A DNA stretch of 64,000 nt from Pseudomonas vancouverensis (GTDB taxonomy: Bacteria; Pseudomonadota; Gammaproteobacteria; Pseudomonadales; Pseudomonadaceae): positions 248,001 through 312,000 of the forward strand of contig NZ_RRZK01000029.1 in assembly GCF_004348895.1 (NCBI RefSeq), given 5' to 3'. Under the pieces are notes generated by a model, which saw nothing but the letters and a program-made list of their open reading frames with translations, was not told the origin of the DNA and searched no databases. The translations under genes and the position numbers were made by a program. This document shows, piece after piece, positions 7,167 to 16,116 of this stretch (its first letter is position 1; every line of letters begins with the position of its first letter).

Positions 7167-9596
7167 ATGAAGTCCAGGGCAAAATCGGGTTCGGTCAAAC
7201 AATGGTTGGGTGCTTCTGCGCTGAGTATGTCGGCGTTGGCGCTGCTGCCGCTGAGCGTGGCGCAAGCCGCTGAGACTGGAAGCAGCCAGTCGCACGGGCA
7301 ATACAGTTTTGCCCTGGCGTCCAAACCGCTGCCCCAGGCCCTGAGTGACTTCAGCCGCGTGACCGGCATCAGCGTTGTCTACACCGATGAAGCGCCGTAC
7401 GGCTTGAAGGCTCCGGCCGTCAACGGCCAAATGAGTGCCGAACAGGCTCTGCAGCGTTTGCTCGGCGGTTCGGGCCTGACCTTCCGCCGCACCGACGGTC
7501 ATACCTTCGCCCTGGAGCCTCAGCCCACCGAAGGTGCATTGAACCTGGGCGCCACCAGCATCACCTCGGTGATGGATGACTCGATGAGCTATCAGCCGCC
7601 GCAGCTCACTTCGGTGGCGCGCTCCTCGGCACCGATCCAGGAGATCCCGCAGACCATCAACGTCGTGCCCGGCCAGGTGCTGCGTGACCAGGCACCGCGC
7701 AACCTCGACGACGCACTGGCCAATGTCAGCGGCATTACCCAGGCCAACACCCTGGGCAGCACCCAGGATTCGGTGATGGTGCGCGGCTTTGGTGACAACC
7801 GTAATGGCTCAATCATGCGTGATGGCATGCCGATCGTGCAGGGCCGTGGCCTCAATAGCTCGGTTGACCGGGTCGAAGTGCTCAAGGGCCCGGCCTCGTT
7901 GCTGTACGGTATCCAGGACCCGGGCGGTGTGGTCAACATGGTCAGCAAAAAGCCAGAGCTTGAGCAATACAACGCCCTGACCCTGCGCGGTTCGAGTTAT
8001 GGCGAGGGCAAGAACGGCAGCGGCGGTGGCCTCGACAGCACCGGTGCACTGGGTGATTCCGGGCTGGCTTATCGTATGGTCCTGGACCACGAAGACGAAG
8101 ACTACTGGCGCAACTTCGGCGTGCATCGCGAGAGCCTGATCGCGCCGTCGCTGGCCTGGTACGGGGAGAGCACCAAGCTGCTGTTCTCCTACGAGCACCG
8201 CGAATTCCTCACGCCATTTGACCGTGGCACCTTGATCGATCCACGGACCAACCATCCGCTGGACATCTCCCGTAAGGAACGCCTCGACGAGCCGTTCAAC
8301 AACATGGAAGGGCGCTCGGACCTCTATCATTTCGAAGCCGATCACGAGCTCAACGACAACTGGAAAGCCCACTTCGGCTACAGCTGGAATCGCGAAACCT
8401 ACGACGCCAGCCAGGTGCGTGTGACCGCCATCGACACCAGCAAAGGCACCCTGACGCGCAGCATGGATGGCACCCAGAATGCGATCAGCACCGATCGCTT
8501 CACCACCGCCAGCCTTGAAGGCAACGTCAATGTCCTGGGCATGCAACACGACCTGGTGTTCGGTATCGATGACGAGTACCGCAAGATCTACCGTGAAGAC
8601 CTGATCCGCCAGAAAAGCCGGACCACTTTCAGTTACTTGAACCCCATGTATGGCCGCGAAGTGCCCGGCACGACGGTCAGCCCGGCGGACAGCGCGCAAA
8701 CCGATGAGCTGCGCAGCGATTCGGTGTTCATGCAGGACTCCATTCACCTCAATGAGCAGTGGATTCTGGTGGCAGGCGCACGCTTCCAGGAGTACGACCA
8801 ATACGCGGGCAAGGGCGTGCCCTTCCACGCCAACACCGATGCCAACGGGCAGAAATGGGTGCCGCGTGCCGGCCTGGTGTACAAATACACCGACGCTCTG
8901 TCGTTCTACGGCAGCTACACCGAATCGTTCAAACCCAACTCGACCATTGCGCCGCTGAGCGGCAGCACCGTGGTGCTCGACGGCAGCATCGCGCCGGAAG
9001 AGGCCAAGGCCTGGGAGATTGGCGCCAAGCTTGATCTGCCAGGGCGGGTGACCGGTAACGTCGCCCTGTTCGACATCAAGAAACGCAATGTGCTGATCGC
9101 CAACGCCGAAGGCCCGACCACCGTTTACAGTGCCGCCGGCGAGGTGCGTTCCCGTGGTCTGGAAGTCGACTTGAGCGGCCAGCTCTCGGATCGCTGGAGC
9201 ATGATCGGCAGCTACGCCTACACCGATGCCGAGGTCACCAAGGACCCGGACTACCAGGGCAATCAACTGCAAAACGTGGCCAAGAACAGCGGCTCGCTGT
9301 CGGCAGTGTATGACTTCGGTAACGTTGTGGGCGGCGATCAATTGCGGGTCGGCGCTGGCGCACGCTATGTGGGTGAGCGTGAAGGTAACGCGGTCAACGA
9401 TTTCGAACTGCCGAGCTACACCGTGGCCGATGCGTTTGCGACCTACGACACCAAGGTCGAGGGGCAGAAGGTCAAGTTTCAGCTCAACGTGAAGAACCTG
9501 TTCGACCGTACTTACTACACCTCGGCGGTGAGTCGGTTCTTTGTCTCGATGGGCGATTCGCGGCAGATTTCTCTCTCTAGCACCCTGGAGTTCTGA
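7167..9596 (+). CDS. TonB-dependent siderophore receptor with signalling (STN) domain
   Basis: The 809-residue outer-membrane protein begins with a signal peptide (LSMSALALLPLSVAQAAET). Residues ~48-115 form an STN domain (YSFALASKPLPQALSDFSRVTGISVVYTDE), the part that talks to FecR-type proteins. A plug domain follows (QEIPQTINVVPGQVLRDQAPRNLDDAL...VDRVEVLKGPASLLYG), then a 22-strand barrel ending in the terminal Phe of LSSTLEF. The family imports ferric siderophores using TonB energy. The sequence recalls the FiuA/FoxA-like hydroxamate receptors, but I cannot name the ligand. Its stop overlaps the next gene by one base. Confidence 0.92.
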   Translation: MKSRAKSGSVKQWLGASALSMSALALLPLSVAQAAETGSSQSHGQYSFALASKPLPQALSDFSRVTGISVVYTDEAPYGLKAPAVNGQMSAEQALQRLLGGSGLTFRRTDGHTFALEPQPTEGALNLGATSITSVMDDSMSYQPPQLTSVARSSAPIQEIPQTINVVPGQVLRDQAPRNLDDALANVSGITQANTLGSTQDSVMVRGFGDNRNGSIMRDGMPIVQGRGLNSSVDRVEVLKGPASLLYGIQDPGGVVNMVSKKPELEQYNALTLRGSSYGEGKNGSGGGLDSTGALGDSGLAYRMVLDHEDEDYWRNFGVHRESLIAPSLAWYGESTKLLFSYEHREFLTPFDRGTLIDPRTNHPLDISRKERLDEPFNNMEGRSDLYHFEADHELNDNWKAHFGYSWNRETYDASQVRVTAIDTSKGTLTRSMDGTQNAISTDRFTTASLEGNVNVLGMQHDLVFGIDDEYRKIYREDLIRQKSRTTFSYLNPMYGREVPGTTVSPADSAQTDELRSDSVFMQDSIHLNEQWILVAGARFQEYDQYAGKGVPFHANTDANGQKWVPRAGLVYKYTDALSFYGSYTESFKPNSTIAPLSGSTVVLDGSIAPEEAKAWEIGAKLDLPGRVTGNVALFDIKKRNVLIANAEGPTTVYSAAGEVRSRGLEVDLSGQLSDRWSMIGSYAYTDAEVTKDPDYQGNQLQNVAKNSGSLSAVYDFGNVVGGDQLRVGAGARYVGEREGNAVNDFELPSYTVADAFATYDTKVEGQKVKFQLNVKNLFDRTYYTSAVSRFFVSMGDSRQISLSSTLEF

Positions 9597-10642
9597 TGAA
9601 AGCCTTGGGATTGTCGTTATTGCTGTTCAGCGCCCTGGCTGGCGCGGCGCCTGCGCCTGACGTACGGGTCTACCACCGTGAGCAACAGGTCACGCTGCCC
9701 GGTTCTGGAGACAGTTGGGGCTTCGTTGCCCTGGATCCGACGCGGCCGTACCTGTTTCTGGCCCGTCGGGAAAACGGCCTGAGCGTGTTTGATGTGAGCA
9801 AGCAGCAACTGGTCAAAACCGTCGATGACAGCCAGGGCGCCAATGGCGTTGTGTTTGTGCCACCGTTGAATCGCGCGTTTGTGCTCAACACCGATGGCAG
9901 CCTTGGGGTGCTGGAGCTGTCCACGCTCAGGCCGCTCAAGCGCATCCCGGTGGCACAGAGCAACCTCAATAGCGCAGTGTTCGAGCCGCGCACCGGCCAG
10001 GTGATCATCGTCAGCGGGCGGCGTGCGGATCGTTCGACATTATTCGTGTTCGATCCGAAGCAGGAACGCATCACCGCCGCCCATGAACTGGACGTGAAGA
10101 AAATCGACCCGTTGTTGCTCAAGGGCGATGGCAGTTTTTTCCTGCCGATGCGTGATGAAGGCAAGGTGGCGCGGTACTCCGCGACGAACTTCGAAGTCCT
10201 CGACACCTGGCAATTCGACGGTTGCCCGCGCCCGAGCGCCTTGGCCCAGGATGTCGAGCGCAATCGTCTGTTCATCGCCTGTCGTGGCGAGGCGCCGCGT
10301 CTGGTGGTGGCCGACAGGGAGACCGGTGCGGTCAAGGCCAGTCTGCCAATCAGCCGCGACGTCAATGCCGTGGCCTATGACGCGCAGAACCGTCGGCTAC
10401 TGATCCCCAGTGGTGTCGACGCCAGCCTGATGGTCATCGAGCAAACGGATGCCGATCATTACCGGGCGCAGGCAAGCATCAGCACCTTGCCGATGGCCTA
10501 CAACATGGCCTTCGATACGACGAGCAAAAAGGTCTATCTGCCGGCAATGGACTTCACGCAACCGGTTGCGGCCAAGGGTGAGCCCAAGCTTGATCCGCTG
10601 TTCCACGCCAACACCTTCAGCGTCACCACGCTGGCGCCTTAA
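9596..10642 (+). CDS. Exported YncE-like beta-propeller protein
   Basis: The 348-residue protein has a signal peptide (MKALGLSLLLFSALAGAAPA) and repeated blades of the YVTN/YncE beta-propeller type (for example YLFLARRENGLSVFDVSKQQLVKTV and RAFVLNTDGSLGVLELSTLRPLKRI). Its ATG overlaps the receptor stop, so the two are translationally coupled. In E. coli the propeller gene yncE also sits next to a TonB-dependent receptor gene, yncD. A periplasmic role in handling the imported ligand is plausible, but no biochemical function is established. The 3' end overlaps the convergent AraC gene by four bases. Confidence 0.8.
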   Translation: MKALGLSLLLFSALAGAAPAPDVRVYHREQQVTLPGSGDSWGFVALDPTRPYLFLARRENGLSVFDVSKQQLVKTVDDSQGANGVVFVPPLNRAFVLNTDGSLGVLELSTLRPLKRIPVAQSNLNSAVFEPRTGQVIIVSGRRADRSTLFVFDPKQERITAAHELDVKKIDPLLLKGDGSFFLPMRDEGKVARYSATNFEVLDTWQFDGCPRPSALAQDVERNRLFIACRGEAPRLVVADRETGAVKASLPISRDVNAVAYDAQNRRLLIPSGVDASLMVIEQTDADHYRAQASISTLPMAYNMAFDTTSKKVYLPAMDFTQPVAAKGEPKLDPLFHANTFSVTTLAP

Positions 10643-11514
10643 CGCAGGAACGCCTGGCGATATTCGCCGGGCGTGCCACCCAGGGCCTGACGAAAGCGGT
10701 TGGTGAAATGGCTGGCGCTGGAAAAACCGCAGGCCAGGGCAATTTCGCCCAGCGGCTGCGAGGTCGAGCGCAGCAGCTCGCGGGCACGGTTCAGGCGTCG
10801 TGCCAGCAGGTATTGATGGGGAGGCAGGCCGAAGCTCTCGCGAAACATCCGCGCGAAGTGGTACTCCGACAGCGCGCACAACGCTGCCAACTGACCAAGG
10901 CTGATGGCTTCGGCCAGTTGAGCGTCGATGAACTCCACCAATAGCCGGCGCTGATGCGCGGCCAGCCCGCCCTTGAGGCGCAAACCCTGACGCGCATTTA
11001 CCTGGCTGAGCAAGGCGTGGCTGAGCAGCTCATGGGCCAGGCTACTGGTCAGCAGGCGTTCGCCGGGTTCGTCCCAGTTGAGGCTGATCAACTGACGGAA
11101 ACGCTGCGCCTGCAACGGATCGTCGAGAAAGGTTTGCTCGCGCAACTGCATTTCCCTTGGCTCGCGGTCGAGCAGGGTGACGCAGCCCAGGGCGAACTGT
11201 TCGGGGCTGAAATACAGGTGGGCCAGGCGAATGTCGCCGTTGATCACCCAGCCTGACTGATGATCGGCCGGCAGAATGCACAATTTGTCCGGGCCGCCCT
11301 TGTTGTCCGGTTGGCCGCGGCGAAAGGTGCCGGTGCCGCCGGCGAGGTAGCAGGACAAGGTGTGATGGCTCGGCGCTTCGTAGTCCTGGGCGTCGTGATG
11401 GTTGCTCCACAAGGCTGCAGACAGGCCGTCACCGAGCTCGGCGCTGTGCTCCAGACGAGCATTGGGCGAGCGGTTAAGGGCTTGAAAGACTTGCAGGGTA
11501 TCCAGTGCGGCCAT
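10639..11514 (-). CDS. AraC-family transcriptional regulator
   Basis: The 291-residue protein has an N-terminal cupin-like sensing region (about residues 45-135) and a C-terminal pair of helix-turn-helix motifs (about 190-291; ISLGQLAALCALSEYHFARMFRESFG and PLGEIALACGFSSASHFTNRF). It is transcribed away from the EamA transporter gene, 150 bases apart, so the transporter is the most likely target. Regulation of the neighbouring receptor operon is less likely because the genes are tail to tail. Confidence 0.87.
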   Translation of the reverse strand: MAALDTLQVFQALNRSPNARLEHSAELGDGLSAALWSNHHDAQDYEAPSHHTLSCYLAGGTGTFRRGQPDNKGGPDKLCILPADHQSGWVINGDIRLAHLYFSPEQFALGCVTLLDREPREMQLREQTFLDDPLQAQRFRQLISLNWDEPGERLLTSSLAHELLSHALLSQVNARQGLRLKGGLAAHQRRLLVEFIDAQLAEAISLGQLAALCALSEYHFARMFRESFGLPPHQYLLARRLNRARELLRSTSQPLGEIALACGFSSASHFTNRFRQALGGTPGEYRQAFLR

Positions 11515-11664
11515 GATCGTTGCTCAGTACATCGGCATCCAACGCCCTGCATCCTACTCCGTAGCGGTTCAGCTGCCAGCCCGTCATCTGACAAAAGCGC
11601 AAGTTTATGCAAGTGCACCCAGGCGCGACGCAGGACACTGGCAGCCTATCGAGGAGTCTTTGCC

Positions 11665-12567
11665 ATGAACCTGTCTTTGTATTTGTTGACCGTGCTGATC
11701 TGGGGCACCACCTGGATTGCCTTGAAATGGCAACTGGGGGTGGTGGCCATTCCGGTGTCGATCGTCTATCGCTTCGGCCTCGCCGCGCTGGTGCTGTTTG
11801 TGATCCTGCTGCTCAGCCGCCGCCTGCAGGTGATGAATCGTCGCGGGCACCTGATCTGCCTGGCGCAGGGGTTGTGCCTGTTCTGCGTCAACTTCATGTG
11901 CTTCCTTAACGCCAGCCAGTGGATCCCCAGCGGCCTGGTCGCCGTGGTGTTTTCCACGGCCACCTTGTGGAATGCGCTGAATGCGCGGGTGTTCTTCGGT
12001 CAGAAGATCGCACGCAACGTGCTGATGGGCGGCGCCCTGGGCCTGTTCGGGCTGGGCTTGCTGTTCTGGCCGGAACTGGTCGGGCACACTGCCAGCCCGC
12101 AAACGCTGCTGGGCCTTGGCCTGGCGTTGCTCGGCACCCTGTGTTTCTCGGCGGGCAACATGCTCTCGAGCCTGCAACAGAAAGCCGGCCTGAAACCACT
12201 GACCACCAATGCCTGGGGCATGGCTTACGGCGCAGCGATGCTGTCGATCTGGTGTCTGGTCAAAGGCATTCCCTTCGACATGGAGTGGAGTACGCGCTAC
12301 ATCGGCTCGCTGCTGTACCTAGTGATCCCCGGTTCGGTAATCGGTTTCACCGCTTACCTGACCCTGGTCGGACGCATGGGGCCGGAGCGCGCAGCCTACT
12401 GCACCGTTCTGTTCCCGGTGGTGGCGCTGAATGTCTCGGCATTTGTCGAAGGTTATCAGTGGACAGCCCCAGCGTTGGCCGGCCTGGCCATGGTGATGCT
12501 GGGGAACGTGCTGGTTTTTCGTAAACCCAAATCGGCGGGGATTCCCCTGACGAGAAAACTGGCATGA
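11665..12567 (+). CDS. EamA/DMT-family transporter
   Basis: The 300-residue protein has ten predicted membrane segments arranged as two EamA repeats (about residues 5-130 and 145-290), typical of drug/metabolite exporters of the inner membrane. The chosen start gives MNLSLYLLTVLIWGTTWIALKW and has GAGGAG nine bases before it; the open frame extends much further upstream but overlaps the AraC gene. The substrate is unknown; relatives export amino acids, nucleosides or toxic metabolites. The AraC gene upstream is a likely regulator. Confidence 0.85.
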   Translation: MNLSLYLLTVLIWGTTWIALKWQLGVVAIPVSIVYRFGLAALVLFVILLLSRRLQVMNRRGHLICLAQGLCLFCVNFMCFLNASQWIPSGLVAVVFSTATLWNALNARVFFGQKIARNVLMGGALGLFGLGLLFWPELVGHTASPQTLLGLGLALLGTLCFSAGNMLSSLQQKAGLKPLTTNAWGMAYGAAMLSIWCLVKGIPFDMEWSTRYIGSLLYLVIPGSVIGFTAYLTLVGRMGPERAAYCTVLFPVVALNVSAFVEGYQWTAPALAGLAMVMLGNVLVFRKPKSAGIPLTRKLA

Positions 12568-12577
12568 AAAAGCGCAT

Positions 12578-13087
12578 TCAATTGTCTTTTACGAACAGCA
12601 GATACAATAGGCCGAAGAACATGTATTCGATATTGCTTCTGGCCCAGTCGAATACATTGCGATGGATGGAGTAGTCCAGGTCGAACCATTCATTGAGAAG
12701 GATTACATACAAGGTCTGGTAAACGAAAAGCGCCGTGCTGAAGCCAATGATGGCAAACTTCTTGGCTTCATGAAACTCGTTGCGTGGCGCGTTGAGGTTA
12801 CTCAACAACTGACAGGTTCCGATTATCAGGTTGAACGTGAAAATGATCTCGAGTGTGATGATCGCCCAATAGAATCGGTGATGGAACATTGTCGACGTGA
12901 CCGCTCGAGAGCGCCTGGATTCATTGGCGCTGGTGTCGCTCATGTTTAATATTCGCCCGATTAAATCGGCATAGGAATTGTAGTCTGTAAAGTTGTTGAC
13001 GAGTGTGATGGTTCCAAACAGTGCCGCCATCGAAACAATCAACACTTGGCTCCGTCTGATGACGTCAGCGGTGGTGTAGGTTTTCAT
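12578..13087 (-). CDS. DUF2165 family small membrane protein
   Basis: The 169-residue protein has four hydrophobic segments (about residues 13-30, 70-92, 108-130 and 148-165) and matches DUF2165 (LFGTITLVNNFTDYNSYADLIGRILNM...RAVTSTMFHHRFYWAIITLE), integral membrane proteins of unknown function. The gene and its ~170-base leader are clearly more AT-rich than the flanking genes, which may mean recent acquisition or relaxed codon use. It converges on the EamA gene, ten bases apart. Confidence 0.75.
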   Translation of the reverse strand: MKTYTTADVIRRSQVLIVSMAALFGTITLVNNFTDYNSYADLIGRILNMSDTSANESRRSRAVTSTMFHHRFYWAIITLEIIFTFNLIIGTCQLLSNLNAPRNEFHEAKKFAIIGFSTALFVYQTLYVILLNEWFDLDYSIHRNVFDWARSNIEYMFFGLLYLLFVKDN

Positions 13088-13240
13088 GCATATATACCCC
13101 GAAAGTGCATTTATTGCTTGTTGTTGTCGGAGTCTATAGTTGTTTTTTATGAGGTGGCCGAAGACTGAATTGCAAGTTATGTCTTTGCTTTGGTGTTGGT
13201 GAGGTCACTCTCCAATAGTGGAAAGTTGACCGCGTAATAT

Positions 13241-13270
13241 AAGCGGCACGCCGGTCAAGGCGTGCCGCTT
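13241..13270 (-). terminator. Hairpin downstream of the 2-hydroxyacid dehydrogenase gene
   Basis: Twelve-base perfect arms (AAGCGGCACGCC and GGCGTGCCGCTT) flank a six-base loop, five bases past the dehydrogenase stop. The minus-strand T-tract is weak (TTATATTA) while the plus side reads TGTTTT, so termination in the expected direction is likely but not certain. Confidence 0.65.
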
Positions 13271-13274
13271 TGTT

Positions 13275-14249
13275 TTAGCCTTTCCAGACTTGCGGATTGA
13301 CCAGATCCTGCGGTCGTTGGCCCAGCAGGGCGCTACGCAGGTTGGTCAGCGCGCGATTGGCCATGGCGTCGCGGGTCTCGTGAGTCGCCGACCCAATGTG
13401 CGGCAGGGTCACGGCATTTTTCAACTGGAACAGCGGCGACTCGGCCAGCGGTTCTTTTTCGTACACGTCCAGGCCCGCACCACGGATCCGGTTGTTTTGC
13501 AGCGCTTCGATCAGCGCCGGTTCGTCGACCACCGGGCCGCGGGCAATGTTCACCAGAATCGCGCTCGGCTTCATCAGCGCCAGTTCGCGGTGGCTGATCA
13601 GGTGCCTGGTCTTCTCGCTGAGCGGCACCACCAGGCAGACGAAATCGGCCTCGGCGAGCAACTGATCGAGGCTACGGAATTGCGCACCCAGTTCTTGTTC
13701 CAGTGCGGTCTTGCGGCTGTTGCCGCTGTAGAGGATCGGCATATTGAAGCCCAGGCGGCCGCGACGGGCGATGGCGGCACCGATGTTGCCCATGCCGACG
13801 ATGCCCAGGGTCTTGCCGTGCACGTCACAGCCGAACAAGGGGGCACCAACGCTGGCCTGCCATTGGCCGGCCTTGGTCCAGGCATCGAGTTCGGCCACCC
13901 GGCGGGCGCTGCTCATCAACAGGGCGAAGGCCAGGTCGGCGGTGCTTTCGGTGAGCACGTCCGGGGTATTGGTGAGCATGATTCCGCGCTCGTTGAAATA
14001 CGCCACGTCATAGTTGTCGTAGCCCACCGAAACGCTGGACACCACTTCCAGCTTGGCGGCGTTCTCGAGCTGTGCGCGGCCCAGCTTGCGACCGACACCG
14101 ATCAGGCCGTGGGCATGGGGCAGGGCTTCGTTGAACTGGGCATTGATGTCGCCGTTTTTCGGATTCGGCACGATGACGTCGAAGTCTTGTTGCAGGCGTT
14201 CGACCATTTCAGGCGTGACGCGGCTGAAAGCGAGGACAGTCTTTTTCAT
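13275..14249 (-). CDS. D-2-hydroxyacid dehydrogenase (glyoxylate/hydroxypyruvate/2-ketogluconate reductase type)
   Basis: The 324-residue protein has the two-domain fold of NAD(P)H-dependent D-2-hydroxyacid dehydrogenases. The nucleotide-binding GMGNIGAAIA motif lies at about residue 153, the substrate-binding arginine in LVNIARGPVVDE, and the catalytic histidine in LPHIGSATHE. Homologues (GhrB/TkrA) reduce glyoxylate, hydroxypyruvate or 2-ketogluconate. Homologues start at MKKTVLAFSRVTP, so I did not use the longer open frame. The gene stands alone, with a hairpin behind it. Confidence 0.88.
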   Translation of the reverse strand: MKKTVLAFSRVTPEMVERLQQDFDVIVPNPKNGDINAQFNEALPHAHGLIGVGRKLGRAQLENAAKLEVVSSVSVGYDNYDVAYFNERGIMLTNTPDVLTESTADLAFALLMSSARRVAELDAWTKAGQWQASVGAPLFGCDVHGKTLGIVGMGNIGAAIARRGRLGFNMPILYSGNSRKTALEQELGAQFRSLDQLLAEADFVCLVVPLSEKTRHLISHRELALMKPSAILVNIARGPVVDEPALIEALQNNRIRGAGLDVYEKEPLAESPLFQLKNAVTLPHIGSATHETRDAMANRALTNLRSALLGQRPQDLVNPQVWKG

Positions 14250-14445
14250 GGGAGGCGGGCTCGTCGGACGGTGAAGAATGCTGAGCACGCTAACATTCTT
14301 CGCAGGATTTGTGCGAGTCGTCTGGCGGTCGTTGCGAGCATGCAGATTGCCGCGTTGCATCCAGTTATACTGCGGCACTTATTGTCCTGTGACACTTTGC
14401 GCCTCAATCATCAGGCCGACATGTCGCCTATCTCCCGGAGCTTCC

Positions 14446-14703
14446 ATGACTTCCCCGAAACAACCGCCGGTTGCCGACGCCCAAAGCGACTTGCAGGCAG
14501 AGCTGCCAGACAGCGTCGACTCCAGCGCCGACAGCGAAACCAAAGCCGAAATCCCGGCGTTCAAGTTCCCCTTCAAACCGGGTGAGCTGGCCGCGGCCAA
14601 AGGCTCCAACCAGCCTTGGTACAAGAACGGCGCCAAGAATGGTCACACCAAGACCCCGGGCATGGCGCCGCCGGGGACGCGTCGGTCGATGGGTAAGCGC
14701 TAA
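14446..14703 (+). CDS. Small conserved hypothetical protein
   Basis: The 85-residue product MTSPKQPPVADAQSDLQAEL... is hydrophilic, with an acidic, probably disordered first half and a conserved-looking second half (FKFPFKPGELAAAKGSNQPWYKNGAKNGHTKTPG) ending in a basic MGKR tail. There is no signal peptide or membrane segment. I chose the ATG because CCCGGAG lies five bases before it and the reading frame keeps Pseudomonas-like codon use. I do not recognise a named family. Confidence 0.65.
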   Translation: MTSPKQPPVADAQSDLQAELPDSVDSSADSETKAEIPAFKFPFKPGELAAAKGSNQPWYKNGAKNGHTKTPGMAPPGTRRSMGKR

Positions 14704-14724
14704 GGCTGCAGGTTTACAGCGACT

Positions 14725-14790
14725 GAGCAGGCTCGCTCCAACCCGGGCTGGAATGCAATGTTCCTGTAGGCGCGAGCTTGCTCGCGATGA
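14725..14790. repeat. REP-like pair
   Basis: A diverged REP arm (GAGCAGGCTCGCTCCAAC, 14725-14742) is followed by an inverted intact core within 14770-14789 (GCGAGCTTGCTCGCGATGA). Arms and spacer together span 66 bases, in the gap between the small hypothetical gene and the 3' end of the YkgJ gene. Confidence 0.7.
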
Positions 14791-14818
14791 CACCAGGACT
14801 GGCGGCGAATCGTCCTGA

Positions 14819-15568
14819 TCAAGCCGCCCGCAAAGAAATAAACGAATAATTCCCTGGAGTATCCATCACCACCTGTGCGCCCGCCGCCTGTACTTGCTTG
14901 GCCGTGTCCTCCCCGGACACATGGAACTGCCATTCACTACCCCAGTCCGGCAGTGTTTGCCCGGCGAGGTCGTCGATGATTGCCGCAAACTCCACCATGT
15001 CCGGCAGGTAAGCGGTAAACCCGTCGCCCTTGAGCGCAGTTGTGCGGATGCCCAGCAACGCGCAAATAGCATCTTTCATCAGAACGTCGTCGCGATCTGC
15101 CTGACGGGACTGATTGATCAACTGTTCCAGCTCACGATCCACCAGATGGCCGCCAACAATTAGCTCCGGACCTTTTTCCCATGACTCGGGCGGGCATTCC
15201 TTGATGGCCGGGTTCAGGGGAATGTGCGGGTTGATTTCCATCGGATAGATGCGGCACACCAGCGGGCGGCGCTGGTAAATGCGGCACAGGTTGTCTTCGT
15301 CAAGATTCCGGCAGGGCCCGACGTTGTAAGCGGCGAACGTAATGGCGACATGCGCCGCGCAGTCGCCGCTGCGCACCAAGGCCGAACGACGCTCGGCGTG
15401 TTCGCGTTGCAGGGCTGGCAGGCCCAGGCCATTGCCCAGAAATGCTTCGACCAGCACGATGACCTGACCGCCGTCCGCCGCCCACATCCGCGCTTCGCTC
15501 AGCGTCAGGGGCACATGGTGATCGTTGCAGCATTTGCCGCAGCCTACGCAGGAAAACGTCGTATTCAT
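14819..15568 (-). CDS. YkgJ-family cysteine cluster protein
   Basis: The 249-residue protein starts MNTTFSCVGCGKCCNDHHVPL, carrying the CxxCxxCC metal-binding motif, with further cysteines at GPCRNLDEDNLCRIYQRRPLVCRIYP. This is the layout of the YkgJ/Fli-B family, thought to bind zinc or iron. The C-terminal half (from about residue 130) has no recognisable domain. A longer frame exists upstream, but the cysteine cluster normally lies close to the N-terminus. Function is unknown. Confidence 0.78.
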   Translation of the reverse strand: MNTTFSCVGCGKCCNDHHVPLTLSEARMWAADGGQVIVLVEAFLGNGLGLPALQREHAERRSALVRSGDCAAHVAITFAAYNVGPCRNLDEDNLCRIYQRRPLVCRIYPMEINPHIPLNPAIKECPPESWEKGPELIVGGHLVDRELEQLINQSRQADRDDVLMKDAICALLGIRTTALKGDGFTAYLPDMVEFAAIIDDLAGQTLPDWGSEWQFHVSGEDTAKQVQAAGAQVVMDTPGNYSFISLRAA

Positions 15569-15651
15569 TGAGCGGTCAGTCGATTCCAATGGCATGAAGC
15601 GGCGACAGAAAGCCACCGCGAAGGCCTCTTGCAAAGCAAGTTATGCGCCAC

Positions 15652-15978
15652 TCACTTGCCTTTGATGGCGGGCTTGATGGTGTCCCATTCGGTGACGTAG
15701 GCGGCTTTTTGCTGTTTGTTGTACAGGCACAGCTCGATGCCTTGGGCGCCTTTCATGTGTTTTTGCGGGTACTGGCCTTGCAGCAGAACTGCGGTATAGC
15801 CAACCCGGTCATCGAACTGCGCGGCATTGCCGAGCGGTTTGCTGTCCTTCAGGCCACTGGCCTTGGTGCAACTGGCGAGGACGGTCTTGTCGTAGGCGGC
15901 CCAGGCGTCCGGGTTGGAGGCATGGGCCTGGTTGGCGAGGGCGGCGAGGCAGAGGAGGGTGAGGGCTGCGGCTTTCAT
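15652..15978 (-). CDS. Exported hypothetical protein
   Basis: The 108-residue protein has a clear signal peptide (MKAAALTLLCLAALANQAHA, cleavage after AHA). The mature part has two cysteines (SCTKASG and LCLYNKQ) that could form a disulfide, and reads as one small domain (WAAYDKTVLASCTKASGL...RVGYTAVLLQG...). It is probably periplasmic. I do not recognise a named family, though similar proteins are widespread in Pseudomonas. Confidence 0.7.
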   Translation of the reverse strand: MKAAALTLLCLAALANQAHASNPDAWAAYDKTVLASCTKASGLKDSKPLGNAAQFDDRVGYTAVLLQGQYPQKHMKGAQGIELCLYNKQQKAAYVTEWDTIKPAIKGK

Positions 15979-16116
15979 GGTTAGGGTGTCCTTGGTCCGG
16001 GGAAGTCCAAGGCAGGATTATGCCTGAAGGTTTTTGACTGACTGTGCAAGCCTCGTCCCAAACCGGCTCGCACCCACAGGTGATTGCATTCCAAATGTGT
16101 CAGGTCTGCTGGAAAG

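Noticed and set aside
12945..14240. Long plus-strand open frame opposite the 2-hydroxyacid dehydrogenase
   Set aside because: Rich in Arg/His/Gln/Gly without domain character, the usual mirror image of a GC-rich gene; the minus-strand gene has clear catalytic motifs.
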